This document shows positions 46,644 through 62,336 of a stretch of 64,000 bases of DNA, piece after piece. The notes below the pieces were generated by a model. That model was not told the DNA's origin. It saw only the letters and a list, made by a program, of their open reading frames with translations, and did no database searches. Within the stretch, counting starts at the first letter, position 1; the number at the start of each line of letters is the position of its first letter. Both the position numbers and the translations under genes were made by a program. The stretch is from Lichtheimia corymbifera B2541 (lineage: Eukaryota; Mucoromycota; Mucoromycetes; Mucorales; Lichtheimiaceae): the NCBI GenBank assembly GCA_000697475.1, contig JNEU01001097.1:124001-188000 (forward strand), written 5' to 3'.

Positions 46644-47225
46644 CTTAATAAATAACACACACTTCATTCAAAGATTTTGAATGGGTGGGTATAATATGAG
46701 GCTTGCTATGACCGACTGAAATTCCGGAAGCGCCCGGATTCATTGAGATGTCATTTAGTATGAATAATCTTGGGATTGGCTTCCTTGAACTTGAAACTTG
46801 GTAAGCAGGTTCGCTGAGACATGCTGGTTAACTCCATTCATTTAAAAATCGTAGGTTTCATTATGATGTTTTACGAATCGGGCGGTTCAAATTTAGGAGA
46901 AACGATGGACGGACGGCACCCAAGTAGGGTGTATAGTGCACACCCTCGCCATTGCCCACATCCATCGTGAAACTTGTTCAGCCGGATGGGCGGCGACATG
47001 CTGATCAACTCCATTCAAATAAAAACCATACGCTTCATTGTGATAAATAAAATGGGAGCGTCCGACGATAAATGGACAGGCATATAAATAGTATGCGCGG
47101 TCCATGATCTCGAGATTGACCAAATTCAAGCATCAAACTTTCACACAATATGCTCTCGGTCATGCTGATCAACTTTGTCATAATAAAGAGCTCGCACTTC
47201 TGTGTATGATTTTGAGAAACCGCTA
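46560..47225. repeat. Four diverged tandem copies of a 165-195 bp unit
   Basis: A core beginning GCTGATCAACTC (or GCTGGTTAACTC) recurs at 46629, 46823, 47000 and 47164, each followed after 20-30 bases by a CACTTC or TTTCATT segment and preceded by AAACTTG/AAACTTT-type sequence. Copies 1 and 4 share the left flank (CCATGAT.TCGAGATTG) and resemble each other most; copies 2 and 3 resemble each other most. On the minus strand the cores translate to V-[DN]-Q-[HR], suggesting duplicated, decayed exons. Confidence 0.7.
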
Positions 47226-47777
47226 CCTATATGTTTTACATATGGTGTGAGTATGATGTTATAAAAGTGCCCTTTTTCATTGTCAAGTAGCTAGACCCTG
47301 ATAGAGCCAAAGATGCAGAAAGATCTGTTTATGTACATAACACAGTCGAGAGGTCAGGGCCTGCTGGAGGGTAAGTCTTACTGATGGACCTTTCCCCCCT
47401 TGTAAGGTCCGCCCATGATAGACCGTATGTTATCTTTTTCAAGTTAACCATGGTACTAATTGGCCAAAAATGACTTGTGTGAAGGTATGAGGCGAAAATG
47501 TCGTTGTTTGTTTTCAAGGGAAGCTTGTTATTACAGAGATAATCTCTTATTATAAATATGGATGGCAAAGGGTTGCAGCCTCCTCATATGAAGATGAATA
47601 CCACGAGCCTGTAAGGTGGTTTGGCAAAAGAGTAAACCTATTTAAGACCATTACTCAATTGGTAGTGGTAAGGCATTGAATGCGAAATAAATGTTTACGA
47701 GCGATGCGAGCAGTCTGGGCTGCTAATCCTTATGCTTTATGGAAATGCATAATACAATATAGAATAAAGGCATCCTT
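47226..47777. other. Intergenic spacer before the MFS transporter
   Basis: About 550 AT-rich bases. A tRNA D-arm-like string (CTCAATTGGTAG near 47654) was seen but no matching T-arm. No gene. Confidence 0.3.
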
Positions 47778-49930
47778 TTAACGTTGGGTCGCAGCAGCAG
47801 CTTTGAGATTGATATTCTTCAATAGGAGGAAAACACATGTGGCAAGCACAATTGAACCTGTCATCAGGAAAAAAGCCTTTTGTAACGATTTGCCAAGCGC
47901 GTCCGCCACGATCTCTTGAAGCTCGGGTGATAAGGTATACGTTTTTCGAATGGATGTACGAATGAATTTGATGAGCTATGGAAGACGGATGAGCGATCTT
48001 GCATTGATCTCTCGTATTGGTAATATTATCACCTTCTCTGCATCAGATCCTGTGATTTTCTTGGTGAGCAATGATTTGAGATTTCCTTGTACAATAGCAG
48101 CGACTGAAGCAGGGCCGAGGGAAAATCCCATGTAACGAAATAAGACTGCAATTGACATAGCTGATGCCATCTCTAAAAACGACTGGTTAGCAGGCTAGCT
48201 GTTAAACCACATATATACATGTAGGGTTATTTACCATATCCTGGTAGGTCGCTTGCAACCGACATGAACAATGAAACGAGAATGGCACCATAACTAAAAC
48301 CTTGGATGATGACAAAGAACATGCCGACAAAGAATGGCAGCGCTCTGACCATCCATTGGCTGGACAATCCACACCCAACAACATAAAGAGCGCCAATGAC
48401 GAACATGAACTTTTTAAAATAGCCCGTGCGGCGGATGTATTGCCCTGCAGTGAAACACCCCACAGGAACGATAAGTGCCTCTGCCATTGTCCATAGACCT
48501 GACTCGGAAGTAGTAAACCCTAGTACCCCCTTTGATATAGGAATGATGCACTGAGTCCAAAACATTTGATACGTTATAGTATTACCATGCTTACCATAAA
48601 AAACTGAGGAAGTGAATACGTCAATCCACTCTCGCAGATGCACATAAATATCATCCCAGCACAAGTCACCACCGCATTGCGATTAGTGGCCAATGTATGC
48701 GATATCAGAGGATGTCGTGTTCCATATGCTTGGTGAAGTCCAAAAAGAATGAACGCCAAACCTGACCCAATCAGCAAACAAATTATCAATGGGTCATCCC
48801 ATTCATAAGTGTTGCCACCAAACAAGAAAGAAGTGACCAACAAAGAGTTCGCTGCTGATAGGAGGATCACGCCCAAAAAATCAATTGATCGAAGCTGATC
48901 CATGATTTTGGTCTCATTAGCTACCATGCTTGGTGTGCGATAATTGTTGAGTCGGAAAAAGTAGATATATGCATTGAAAAGTAGTGGGATGATATTGAGC
49001 TTGAAGCAATATCGCCATCCAAATGTGTCAGTGATAAACCCGCCAAGAGGAGATCCAACTGCTATACCAAGCTAAGTGAGTCCGTGTTAACGGCTGTTAA
49101 TGGTAATCACGCATTCTTCTGTATCCAGGCTATACATTACTGTTTGCACCATGCTGATAAACGACTGATATTGACTACGTTTATCGATGGAAATGACATC
49201 GTGAATGACGACGTTCGCCATGAGTGTCACTCCTCCTCCACCAAAACCAGCTATAGCCCTTGCTACTATAATCTGGGTAAGGTTTTGTGATATCCCGCAG
49301 CCATAAGACCCGAGTAAGAATAGCAATGTTAGCACAACGAGGACAGGTTTACGACCGAAAAGGTCGGCCAATTTCCCAGCTATATAGCATAGAATGAATC
49401 ATCACTTGCATCAGCTTTCTGAAAGATTGCCTATAACATACCTAACGGCAAAGTGGTCATGCATGCGAGAACATAAGAGTTGTGGATCCAAGTAGCAAGA
49501 TGCGCCCTATGGATCACACATTGTTTGTTTGCCATAATGCAAAATTAGGTATTTGCCACATGTATGAAACCAAATATTGACTTACTTTTCGAACTCTGTG
49601 CCGATTTCGCTCATGATTGTAAAGCAGATAGATACATCCAAGGTCGGTAATGCAGCACTCACCGCAAGGCTATAACAGTATTTTGAATTGAGGATGACAA
49701 GGATCACATCAGATCGCGGGTCCCTACCATAGTGTCAGTATACCGATATTGACGCTTCCGAGATCAATATTCTGGTGTTCCTTGTTGCTATTATCTTTGC
49801 TGGCTTGATTGTTTTCTGAAGGGAGACTCGCTGTAGAAATGGTATTGTACGACAATGTTTTTGTGTTTGGTGCATTGTCATTGTCCCTGACATGCAAGAA
49901 AGGTTGCTCCTCGTTCTTATCACCACTCAT
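47778..49930 (-). CDS. Major facilitator superfamily transporter, DHA2/Vba-like
   Basis: 573 aa in eight exons (transcript order): 49930-49728, 49669-49586, 49506-49442, 49379-49141, 49071-48595, 48550-48235, 48172-48033 and 47975-47778. The hydrophilic N-terminus (about 55 residues, Asn/Ser-rich) precedes about 14 membrane helices. The MFS signature between helices 2 and 3 is GKLADLFGRKPVLVV, formed across a junction. DHA2-type motifs include ALPTLDVSICFTIMSEIGTEF and IAGFGGGGVTLMANVV, followed by LGIAVGSPLGGFITDTFGWRYCF. Fungal relatives include vacuolar basic amino-acid permeases (Vba) and drug/siderophore exporters; the substrate cannot be read. Its neighbour on the other side is a head-to-tail gap of 741 bases. 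Confidence 0.88.
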
Positions 49931-50671
49931 TGAAACAAGAAGGAGAAGATGCGAATGAATTTTATACACGCAACCTGCCTTTATATTATATATTGCTTAT
50001 TGAACATAAACAAAAACGGCTGGTGAGATTTTACCACGGAGCGTGTGTCGCATGGCTGTACCTCCAACTCTTAAAAGTGATCAGCACGTTTCATCCTGCG
50101 TCACCGGACATCCATGTATAACTTTACTCGTTGCCCGTTAAGGAATCAAATCTTTGAGTAGACATGAGCAGCCCAGTTTTAAATCAACAGCAATAGCCTC
50201 TCATCAATGATGGTGCCTCATGTCAGCGCATCACTTCTTTTCCAATTTCATATGCACATATCTTTGAAGCGGTGACTTTGATCGAGTACGAGAAGCATTT
50301 GCGAGTAGCATAACTTATATGATTGATGCCATTAGCAACTTCAATCCTTCCACGTGTACTAAACGGCATCGATCAAGGGATACAAGTGGGTAAATTAGCT
50401 GCTAATGTTTTAGCTGTCACTCCTTGAATACGTATAGGAATAATATAACCGTATGCTTTATAGTGCATGGGTTACTCGACATTTTCTCCCCCATCTCATT
50501 TTGCTTTTAGCATGCACCATCCACTGCACTCGGTTATTGGAACATCAAACTTCCCAAATAGCTGCACACCCCATCATTCGATCCCTTCTGCTCATCACGT
50601 AGTGATCTGTCTTACAGTAAAATGATCTAAAGATGTATTTGACGCAGTGAAGTATGAAATATGATTTGTAT
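49931..50671. other. Intergenic region
   Basis: 741 AT-rich bases between two minus-strand genes: MFS promoter and the 3' flank of the NIFK-like gene. No gene recognised. Confidence 0.3.
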
Positions 50672-52550
50672 CTACTTAGATGATGCCTTTTGTTTCTTTT
50701 CCCATTCAGCAGCCTAACAAAGATGATGCACGTATCAGTATCAAGCAATCAAATCAACGTCGATATCCACTCACATAACCAGGGAAAGAGTATTTGATGC
50801 CAGCCTTTTCAATGTCCTTCCGCCGTTTCTCCTCACGAGCCACAAGTCGTTCTACGCGCTTCCTGTATTCTTCGGGTGTTCTCTTTGCGTTGAATTTCTT
50901 GACCATCTCTTTTTGAATAGACTTTGCGATTCTCGTGTTGAAAACCTTGTTGGCGCCCACAAAGAGTTTGCTGTGCACTGATTCGGGTGGTATATATTTG
51001 CCTATTTGATAAACCCAATGAGCTGATAGTCCTATCCACCTCATAGCCATACCAAATGTACTTACATTGAAGTAGTTTACCGAACAAGAGGTAGTTATCC
51101 ATAGTCTCAGCAACAATCTTGGCAACGTCCTCAGACTCAAATTCAATGAAAGCGTAATGCTTGGATGCACCGGTTTTCTTGTTGCGTGATAAGCGAAGCT
51201 GCTTCACGTCGCCAAACTGGGAAAAGTAGCCTTGCATTTGCTCCTCATAGAAACCGTGGGGGATTCTGCCAAGGTAGACAACACCCGTTTTGACATCTTC
51301 TTTCTTGTTGTCAACCTAAAGAAAGGATCGCTATCAGTGTACATGTACGTCAATGGAAGGACGGATCATACCTTCTTTGCTTTTTTATCAAACTGTGCCT
51401 TGGTTTCCTCCTTGCTCTTCTTCAATGCTTCTTCATCCAATGCAATAATATCCTCGTTTTCCTCATCAGAGCTATCGGCACCTTCATCCTCACTACTGCT
51501 GACGAGATCACCCAAGATTTCTTTACGTAAAGCATCCTCTTGATCCTCAGTCAACTCTTCTTGATCTTCTTGTTCCTCTTGTTCCTCATCAGAATCCGAT
51601 TCTTCCGCAGCCTTTTCTACAGCCTTCTTCAATTGCTTAGATCCAGCTTTGTTGTTGGTAACTGCCTTCTTCTCGACCGCACCACCCTTTTGTTTCTGAA
51701 CAGTAGCTTTCTTAGCGTTGGCAGGTTGCTTCTTGTTGGCAGGTTGCTTCTTTTCTTCCTTTGCTGCTGGTTGTTGTTTCTTTGCTGCTGGTTTCTTTTC
51801 TTCCTTTGCTGCAGGTTTCTTTTCCTCCTTTGCTGCTGGTTGTTGCTTCTTGGCTGCAGGCTTCTTCTCTTCTTTCACAGGTTGTTGCTTCTTTGCTGCA
51901 GGCTTCTTTTCCTCCTTTGCTGCTGGTTGTTGCTTCTTGGCTGCAGGCTTCTTCTCTTCTTTCACAGGTTGTTGCTTCTTTGCTGCAGGCTTCTTTTCCT
52001 CCTTTGCTGCTGGTTGTTGCTTCTTGGCTGCAGGCTTCTTCTCTTCTTTCACAGGTTGTTGCTTCTTTGCTGCAGGCTTCTTTTCCTCCTTTGCTGCTGG
52101 TTGTTGCTTCTTGGCTGCAGGCTTCTTCTCTTCTTTCACAGGTTGTTGCTTCTTTGCTGCAGGCTTCTTTTCCTCCTTTGCTGCTGGTTGTTGCTTCTTG
52201 GCTGCAGGCTTCTTCTCTTCTTTCACAGGTTGTTGCTTCTTTGCTGCAGGCTTCTTTTCCTCCTTTGCTGCTGGTTGTTGCTTCTTGGCTGCAGGCTTCT
52301 TCTCTTCTTTCACAGGTTGTTGCTTCTTTGCTGCAGGCTTCTTTTCCTCCTTGGCAGGTTGCTGCTTTCTGGTTGCTGGCTTCTCGGCTGCTGCTGGCTT
52401 TTGGGCAACCTTCTGCTTTTTGGCGATCTTGGCATTGCTGCTGTCGACATTGGTGTTGTCAGCATTGGCAGCACGCTTTCCGGTTGCCTTTGCTGGTGCA
52501 GCCTTCTTTTCAGTTGCGTTGGTCGTTGTCTTTTTCTTTGCAGGTGGCAT
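50672..52550 (-). CDS. NIFK/Nop15-like nucleolar RRM protein with Lys-rich repeats
   Basis: 565 aa; exons in transcript order 52550-51372, 51315-51066, 51001-50775 and 50713-50672. The first 390 residues are Lys/Ala/Gln/Pro-rich, with six copies of a 29-aa unit (KKPAAKKQQPVKEE plus KKPAAKKQQPAAKEE), then an acidic stretch. The RRM (about residues 405-482) has VYLGRIPHGF as RNP2 and KHYAFIEFE as RNP1, with NYLLFGKLLQCKYIPPE as in NIFK and yeast Nop15, which act in 60S subunit assembly. After the RRM comes the conserved HSKLFVGANKVF, then basic helices (RKRVERLVAREEKRR). Yeast Nop15 is about 220 aa, so the repeat-rich N-terminus is an extension that resembles nucleolar basic/acidic tails. Confidence 0.88.
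51830..52351. repeat. Six 87-bp tandem repeats inside the NIFK-like gene
   Basis: The string TTCACAGG recurs at 51874, 51961, 52048, 52135, 52222 and 52309, exactly 87 bases apart, within almost identical units. 87 bases encode 29 residues, so copy number changes keep frame. Near-identity indicates recent expansion or gene conversion. Opposite-strand frames in this repeat are shadows. Confidence 0.93.
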
Positions 52551-53539
52551 CGTGAATCGAAGAAGGTAACGAAAAACTGATCAGCCCTTTTTCTTCAACT
52601 TACTCCTCCCAAAAACGCTGTCACCCAAAAGCGGAGGCTTGGTAGTTTAATCCACCACTGTCAAAAGGCATTGCTCTCCCAATCCAATATAGAAACTACT
52701 ACTTCCATTCATCCCAAATGCATGATTCATAAATATAAGAGTCTCCATATTATTCGGGCTAGGCTGCATGTATTCGAAGACCATATGATTTGTTTGCCGT
52801 GCCTTCTAAAAAACAAGCTTTTGAAATCAACCAATGAGTCCAACGCGCTCTTCAACTCATAGTTAGTGTTCTATCGTAGACAAAGAGATCAAATGTCAAA
52901 TAAAGCCATACAAATGTGAACATGGATCAAACTGCTGCGCATATTCATTTACCAATGTTTCTTCACGACAATGAATCTGATCTCAGCTATATGGCTGTGT
53001 TGACTATTATGGATTGTTTCTGTTACAGCGCAATGAATCGGTATAGGGAGTATAGCATATCCACGGGTAAATGGGTCGGATCATGGTTATGATGGTTCAG
53101 ACGTGCTTGCTTAACTTGAAGAACATGTCATTGGAGTCTTTGACGTGGTCATTGTTGTTCGTGCATAGTAACTTCTATATATGTCTTAGACTGATTACGT
53201 CCATCCAAGGAATGTGCCACGCAAATGACACACGCGTGCTGCTTATGTCCGAAAAAGCTTATTTGTTTTTCCATCAGTCGCTCCCTTAACACGTCCAAAT
53301 CCAAAATGTCTCACATCAATGCTCAGTGGATAGTTGTACAAGTGTGTATGACTATTTATATCTGTGGGAAGATAAGAGAATGTCATTGACATCATGAGAG
53401 GATTAGCTATAGACATAGACATGACACGTGAATTGCAGTTAAAAGATATTTCTCTGCAGCGAGGAGTAGTAAAAGTTATAATAGTAGAGGATACATTGGT
53501 ATAATAAAGGAAAAGGTTGGGCAATGGGATTTCTCATCT
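52551..53539. other. 1-kb intergenic region
   Basis: No confident gene; short plus-strand frames (52671-52862, 53071-53289) are unrecognised. It contains the promoter of the NIFK-like gene and the 3' end of the lyase-like gene. Confidence 0.3.
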
Positions 53540-54724
53540 CTACAATAATAAAAAGAAGCCGGCAACGGCACCAAGCGCAGCAAGTGAATAGGTCACCGTG
53601 ACACGAGCGGATGCGCTGTCGCTAAGCTCAACCTCGTTGCCAACGCTGAATTCAATGTTCTTGTAGTAGCTGAACGTATCCACAGACGTGGCATATTTGG
53701 TATCGCCTCCACCAAAGAAAGTGCTGAACATGATACTGGTTGCTGCAATGGCATTGGTTGTTCTGTACTTTAACGTTTGCTGGTTAATCACCAACGAGCC
53801 ATCTTGCCATACTTGAAGGATGCCGTTGGACTCGGTTGCATTGTTGATCTTAACGTATATCTCCATCTTCGTCCATTCCTTGGTCTTGAACCGGATAACA
53901 CCGCGCGAAAAGCTGATACCATATTCGTCATTGCATACTGTGTTGCTTTTGCCACAAATGCTGTTATCTGGAAGATACGCATATGCTTCACCGCCACCTA
54001 CAAAGCATCAGCACAATGAAAGTGAACAAAGAGAGCATATAGAACGTATATAAATAACAATGAACTTACCTCCTTCACGCCACATAAGACGCATTGAAAA
54101 GCAGTTGGAGCCATCAGCCTGGTTACCACCTGAACAGCCTTCGTCATCGGCGCCTAATCAAATAATGGGGGATGATGGAATCAATGACATTGGTATCAAA
54201 TCTAATAAACCCAGCAATGGATTTGTGTCACATAGAATACTTTTGCTCCCTTACATACCTCCATAGATGCCTGGTAACTTTCCGCCGAGAACCCAGTTAA
54301 AGTTTTCGGCAAACGCAAGGTCATAGCTCAATAGCGCGCTGTCATACGATGCGCCTCCAAAGGGTGCTGCGTTAAATTCAGCGCCTCCCATGCTGCCGTC
54401 CTTGGCATGTTTACCGCTTGGCGAATATGATCCAGCAGCGTACAACACTGACATGACAGTTTGAGAGGCGTTGTTGGTGATGGGATCCGATTCAAAAGAT
54501 ACATCGGAATTGCCGTAAAAGTTGTTGTTGTTGACACCCCAATTGTTTGCCAAAAAGCCAACTACGTCGGTGGTATCTTCCATTGGGGCATACCATGTTT
54601 GCTTAAGGCCAAGCTCTTGAGCGCGTGAGGACAATGGTTGCTGTTGCTGTTGTTGTTGTTGGGCCATTGTGCTGCTGGCCATTAGGCTTCCGGACAGCAA
54701 TAGCAGAGGTGAGAGAACATGCAT
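53540..54724 (-). CDS. Secreted, probably GPI-anchored polysaccharide lyase 14-like protein
   Basis: 335 aa; exons in transcript order 54724-54259, 54153-54070 and 53997-53540. The signal peptide is MHVLSPLLLLSGSLMASS, with a Gln run after it. The body is a concanavalin-A-like sandwich: SYDLAFAENFNWVLGGKLPGIYGG, CSGG, CFSMRLMWREGGGGEAYAYLP, the pattern of polysaccharide lyase 14 (alginate or glucuronan lyases). The C-terminus is a Ser/Ala-rich linker and a hydrophobic tail (YSLAALGAVAGFFLLL) ending at the stop, typical of a GPI-anchor signal, so it is probably wall- or membrane-bound. Its substrate may be the fungus's own glucuronans (zygomycete walls contain them), which is inference. The start at 54724 was chosen because it begins the signal peptide. 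Confidence 0.8.
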
Positions 54725-55963
54725 ATTGCTGATTGTTAAAAACAGTGCCGAAAAGCGAAAAAAAAGGGTGAGGAAGAGGAAAGCAGAAAAGGAGAAAGCA
54801 GTTAACTTTTCGGTCCCTGGACACAAATAGCAGCATCCGACACTAAATTTACCTTGCACTACACGATTGGCTCCAGTCACACCTACACCAAAGATTCCCC
54901 AGAATGTTCAATGGATTTTTGGTACACACGAATCGTACCTGACTCATATGAAATATATACACCTTATGCAAGGCCCAACTTGATGGTCTATACATACCCA
55001 TTAACCATTTAAAATCATGCCTCAGCTGCTGCCACAACATAATCCACGTGCACACACTCCATGCAAAAGTATAAACGTGTGATGCATTGGGCAAACAAAC
55101 AACCATGCATGAACTAATAGCTATCGTGACCTTTTGCCCTCTTGCCCAAATTCACCACTACCACAGCTACCAGCCCTTTCTAAAGGATTGATGGACCATG
55201 GATCCAATTTGATTCATTGTTGTCATCAGCATCTACCATATATGGAGAAAGTTATCTTTGTTTGATTGCATCTAATCAAATGAGAGCTCGATGCCATTAT
55301 TAGGCAACTTAGAATCGCATGGTATTGGATAGGTTGCCATGGCAATCATGTATATATTAGTATCCCAGGAGGCGGCATAATCAACGGAGGTCTCGATTGT
55401 GCTGCGGAGCACTAGAGTAGCCACGATATTGGATTCTTTATTGTTGTTGCTGTAGTTCGAAAGAATCGAATCCTTTTTATCTTAACTTGGTATCATACCC
55501 GTGATGGTGATGATGTTGAAGTGCAAAGGATTCGTTAAAGTCTTTATCTTATAGTAAAAAAGAACAACAAATGCACAGCAATATCGGGTTCCATTAAATT
55601 GAGAGGCGATTCCAATGGGCCATTGGGTAGAGCAGGTAAGAGAGAAATATATATTGCATAATGAATGTAGGTATTGTTCTGTACTAAGCTATTATTGAAC
55701 CAACAATCGACAGCTTGGTAACAATGAATGGAACGAAAGAGTCGCTAGTGATCAATATGACGAACACCAATCTTTATTTCTCCAAGCATCATTTTATAAA
55801 CTAAGAGAAAGTATCTAGTCGTAAGGTCTATTGTATTGTGTCATGCAATGTATTTAGCTGAGAACAATTTGAGCGAGGTACGCTGAGACAGAGACACTGA
55901 ATTGGGCCGTGACGGGCTGACAGCACCCAACTACCCTTCTTTCCAGCGCTTTTGATCAACACG
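54725..55963. promoter_or_regulatory. Divergent intergenic region, lyase-like gene and PRP2
   Basis: 1.2 kb, AT-rich, with a GAA/TTC inverted stretch near 55455-55475 and short ATG frames only. No gene recognised. Confidence 0.3.
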
Positions 55964-59568
<3,605 letters not shown>

Positions 59569-60516
59569 TGTATCTACATACACGTTTTCAATAATAAAGA
59601 AAAACAGCGGATAACCATGTATAATAGCGTATGCTTATAACCTACTGGATTTGATGATAGTTAGTGGTAGAAATGATTAGTAGAATAGCTGTGTTATTGC
59701 CATCATTAAATTAAAGTACCCAATAGTATTGACGTCCAAGTATTGTATACATACGAGCATGCGTTTCTCCAAGAATAAGCGTACACAAGTTTTAGTCACA
59801 TGCATTATCCGCATATTCCAGGTTTGTTCCTGAGTACCGAACGTGGAGTACAAATTTGCACAGCCCACAGAATCTCAGGCAGCGCACAGCGCCAAAGATG
59901 GCATAGTGTGGCCCAGATACCCGTTCCTTTTCTTATCCTTAAGATTTGGGTCGAATACCAGTATATGCGTTATTGTGCCCATCAAAATGTTCGAATGACA
60001 GATCTCATATATAATCTACTACCAGTGAACATTTTTGCATAAACAAGGCGTCTCTGAAATGAAACACTTTTTTTGACTTTGGGCGCAGACATCATGTTGA
60101 AAACATCCTTTGAGTACTAACCTTTTGTAGTCACACTTCACGATCCACAACCTGCAAAGTGATACAAGGAATTCGTAGGAATAATCCATGTCGAAGATCA
60201 TTTAATTATTACTCACGATCCACCTTGTATCTGAACTATCATCTATAACTCCATGTTCGTTCTATGATCGCCATCCATCATCAATTGAAGAACGAAGGGT
60301 ATTCCATAAGAACCCAGTATCCACCTAATCAATCATGCAAAAGAAGAATCCCTAACCAAGAGACGTTATATGACAATGAGCAACGTTACACTTGGCAATC
60401 TGTGTCCATGCCGCACAGCAGAGCCGGTGCTGTATATAAAGAGTGCCACTCCATAGGCGGTGATGCCCTTGTTCCTTCTCTACGCCCTCCTTTCCTTATC
60501 TTCACCTGTTTTTTAA
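59569..60516. promoter_or_regulatory. Intergenic region upstream of the pepsin-like gene
   Basis: About 950 bases with no confident gene. TATATAAA at 60433-60440 is 77 bases before the next ATG. Confidence 0.35.
60433..60440 (+). promoter_or_regulatory. TATA box of the pepsin-like gene
   Basis: TATATAAA followed by a CT-rich leader (CTTATCTTCACC) directly before the ATG; spacing of 77 bases fits. Confidence 0.5.
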
Positions 60517-62158
60517 ATGCGTTCATTGATTGCCGCTGCCTTGTTGGCTTTCCCATGCGCCGTCCTTGGTGCACCTTCTTCGCTTTCTAAGCGCGCAGCA
60601 GAGGAAGCTACCAACACTAAGACGACAACGCCGTCGTCGCCTCCTCACGTCAACATGGAAGTATTTGATGGACAGGTAAATCTCAACTTTGTCACCATTG
60701 ATCTTTTAACCAACTTTTTTGCATTATCAACAAAGTATGTTCTCCCTCTGTCAATTGGTAAGTGATATCAATTTTTATAGGATATTCAATAGCTGATGAT
60801 CATCATGCTGTGCAGGAACTCCTCCCCAAACATTTAGAGTTTTATTCGACAGCGGCTCCGATCTCACTTGGATCCCATCTGTCGAGGTACATACTATGCA
60901 TAAAAGTCAACTACATGTGTACCTACGCGCTAACTAATATTATGTAGTGCCATGATGAAGCATGTGTGAAATATAACCGCTATGATCCCAGCATCTCGAA
61001 CTCCAGCGTCAGCTTGAACGACCATGCTAGAAAGACTTATGAAGATGGTCGTTGTGTAGAAGCTGATTTGTATCAGGTGCGTGCGATCAATCATTAATCC
61101 TGGATTATAAACTAAAAGGATGCCATGATGTATATAGGATAATGTCACTGTTACTGGTCTCGAGAATGTCGACATGAGCCATTTCACATTTGGCGCAGCC
61201 AGCGATGTGGATGGCTTTGATGGTGAAAGCTTCCGTATGTTGTATTAATATGTCGATTGTATATATATGTGTATTCTCATGTCTCTTTTATTAGTCGGTT
61301 ACTTTGGCTATGGTGATGAAAATACCGCCAAACTCATGAAGGGTATGCATAAGAAGATGCGAGATAAGAACGCAATCTGACAAGCTTACCATCAATCATA
61401 GAACTTACCAGCCAAGTGCAAAAGCAAACTGAAGATTCTTGCGGCTGCAAAATCGAAAAGCGTGGTGGCAGCGGTAAGATTTGACCAAGATGCCGTGTGT
61501 GCTAATATGCTCAATGTTGATGTACATAGATGTTGGACAACAATCTGGCAGTGTGGCTGGTACTGGTGGCGGCTGGGGTTCCAAGAAGCGATGGGATGTA
61601 CCTATCGCACGCATGGTCTTTGGCGTGGATCCCTCGTTGTACAAGGGTGATCTTGCATTATTCCCACTTCCTGTATCTAAGGATGAATGCGAAGGTCAAT
61701 CGATCTTCTGGCGTACGTCGCTCACTGGTATTACCTTGGGAGACAAGTACGACCATGACTTGCCCAGTCATTCGTATGCCAAGTTTGCCTCAGGCACTCG
61801 TTACATTAAGGCACCTGTGATCCAAGCCGATCTTTTGCATTTGCATATGGGAGCATTTTATGATATCTTTAAGCACCGTTATTGCATTGAATGCTCCAAG
61901 GTGGAAAGCTTGCCCGATCTCACATTTGACTTTGGCACTTACAAGGTCTCGTTGCCACCCAAATTGTGGATTGAAAAGTCGGGTGACAAGTGCTACACTA
62001 TGATTCTTCGTGGTGCTGACAAGTGGTTCAAGGAATGGGCACTTGGTACTGTTTTGCTTGATCAATTCTATCAAGTCTATGACTATGAGAACAAGCAATT
62101 GGGTCTTGGTGAGCTTGCCAATGGACGCACACAAGCTACTCTCGAACGCACTCCTTAA
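60517..62158 (+). CDS. Pepsin-family (A1) secreted protein lacking the second catalytic Asp
   Basis: 408 aa in eight exons: 60517-60675, 60736-60757 (22 nt), 60816-60886, 60948-61076, 61138-61234, 61295-61342, 61402-61473 and 61530-62158. The signal peptide is MRSLIAAALLAFPCAVLG. YVLPLSIGTPPQTFRVLFDSGSDLTW is assembled across exons 1-3 and holds the first active-site motif as DSGS. A flap-like region (YEDGRCVEADLYQ) follows. In the second lobe the position of the D-T-G-[ST] motif reads KFASGTRYIKAP, so Asp is replaced by Ala. The C-terminus keeps the pepsin end (LGTVLLDQFYQVYDYENKQLGLG). By family knowledge both Asp are required, so it is probably catalytically dead or strongly altered. The intron at 60676-60735 is a multiple of three and has no stop. 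Confidence 0.83.
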
Positions 62159-62336
62159 ATGAATCAATCACATTCTTTTGTATAATCACTATTATTCCAC
62201 AATGCTTTTTTAATATCATAAAGATGACTTTTGACAACCTATCTAATATAAGGGAGGAGGTGTGGGGAGAATTCTCGGCTTTCTATCCTTTGTATCCTTT
62301 TCTTGTTTCCTTCATACACTTGCTCCTCCAACATTT

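Noticed and set aside
47640..47720. tRNA D-arm-like CTCAATTGGTAG
   Set aside because: No B-box (GGTTCGANTCC) or acceptor stem at the required distance.
51540..52580. Long plus-strand open frames (283-346 aa) rich in Leu, Cys and Phe
   Set aside because: They are antisense shadows of the 87-bp Lys-rich repeats in the NIFK-like gene; the repeat period keeps all frames open.
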